Shown here piece by piece: positions 6,261 through 6,502 of a stretch of 6,502 nt of DNA. Position numbers and translations under genes: made by a program. Source of the stretch: Nannocystaceae bacterium (GTDB lineage Bacteria; Myxococcota_A; Polyangia; Nannocystales; Nannocystaceae); NCBI GenBank assembly GCA_016763875.1, contig JAESSZ010000910.1, positions 1 to 6,502 of the forward strand, in the 5' to 3' direction. The notes below the pieces were generated by a model. The model was not told the origin of the DNA and ran no database searches. It worked only from the letters and a program-made list of their open reading frames with translations. Numbering within the stretch: position 1 is the stretch's first letter; every line of letters begins with the position of its first letter.

Positions 6261-6502
6261 CGCGGATAGGTCTCGTTTCACGCGAAAGCAACCTTGGCAT
6301 GAATCGCGACGCAGAACCACGCGGCGAGCAGCGATCCACGGGTCAAGACCCACTGCCGGTAACCGTCCGCAGGCAGGTGTTCCGCGGCCCAGAGCCCCGC
6401 TAGTGGTGGCAGAGCCGGCCCGGGGGAAGCACGCCAGGCCGGACCTCACCGTGGTCCAACAGCGCGGACAATATGCCGCAACGTGTGTGCTCCGCTTCAC
6501 CC
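6261..6502 (-). other. Upstream region of the operon; possible frameshifted 3' end of another gene
   Basis: No intact gene is visible in these 242 bases. On the minus strand, one frame from 6500 encodes CPRCW and later Cys residues resembling half of a zinc ribbon, but it loses coding-like codon bias after about 6425. From 6445 a second frame is open to a TGA at 6280-6278, with high GC at third positions, and encodes an Ala/Leu-rich end with a hydrophobic stretch (SLLAAWFCVAIHA). Removing one base from the five-G run at 6422-6426 (plus strand) would join the two into one reading frame of about 73 codons. That frame would end 17 bases before the glpD ATG, as an upstream operon gene might. Alternatively this is simply the operon's leader and promoter region. 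I see no clear promoter elements. Confidence 0.28.

Noticed and set aside
6299..6403. 34-codon plus-strand frame starting at ATG 6299, divergent from glpD
   Set aside because: It is short and charged with no ribosome-binding site or recognisable feature.
6261..6500. 80-codon in-frame N-terminal extension of GlpD
   Set aside because: GlpD proteins begin just before the first FAD-binding strand, which follows ATG 6260; the extension has weak codon bias near glpD and no family similarity.
1..6502. CRISPR array, tRNA or rRNA gene, insertion sequence or prophage genes
   Set aside because: No regularly spaced repeats, cloverleaf-like segments, transposase motifs, terminal inverted repeats or phage-type proteins were seen on either strand.

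Overview
This is a high-GC window that looks like myxobacterial DNA (Myxococcota, probably the Nannocystales side: Nannocystis, Plesiocystis, Enhygromyxa). Two features point there. One is a secreted metalloprotease with a MYXO-CTERM-type tail (a single Cys, then a short hydrophobic helix, then Arg-Arg-Arg). The other is a lipoprotein with a long Ser/Thr/Gly/Asp spacer typical of that group. The placement is an inference from protein style, not from a marker gene.

Layout. Positions 1-374 (minus) hold the N-terminal part of a lipoprotein that runs off the left edge. A 180-base divergent intergenic region follows. Positions 555-1976 (plus) encode an exported zinc metalloprotease: signal peptide, HExxHxxGxxH catalytic domain, Ig-like domain, acidic Gly/Asp linker and MYXO-CTERM tail. 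It converges, with a 13-base gap, on a compact three-gene operon read on the minus strand. In transcription order this is an aerobic-type glycerol-3-phosphate dehydrogenase (6260-4638), a diacylglycerol kinase/YegS-like lipid kinase (4633-3674), and an alkyl-dihydroxyacetonephosphate synthase (3669-1990). Each junction has a TAA stop and only 4 bases before the next ATG. The last 242 bases, upstream of the operon, hold no clear gene. They may contain the frameshifted tail of another one.

How the genes fit together. GlpD turns glycerol-3-phosphate into dihydroxyacetone phosphate (DHAP). Alkyl-DHAP synthase swaps the acyl chain of acyl-DHAP for a fatty alcohol, creating the ether bond. The lipid kinase would phosphorylate a lipid with a free hydroxyl, for example a (alkyl/acyl)glycerol. 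The operon therefore reads as an ether-lipid (alkyl lipid or plasmalogen precursor) cassette. The DHAP acyltransferase, fatty-acyl-CoA reductase and alkyl-DHAP reductase needed to complete the pathway are not in the window.

The points most worth a second look are this cassette itself and two departures from usually conserved nucleotide-binding motifs in it: GGNGT instead of GGDGT in the lipid kinase, and RGGVCGLC instead of a GGGxxGxG-type FAD loop in GlpD. The alkyl-DHAP synthase keeps every active-site residue I could check.
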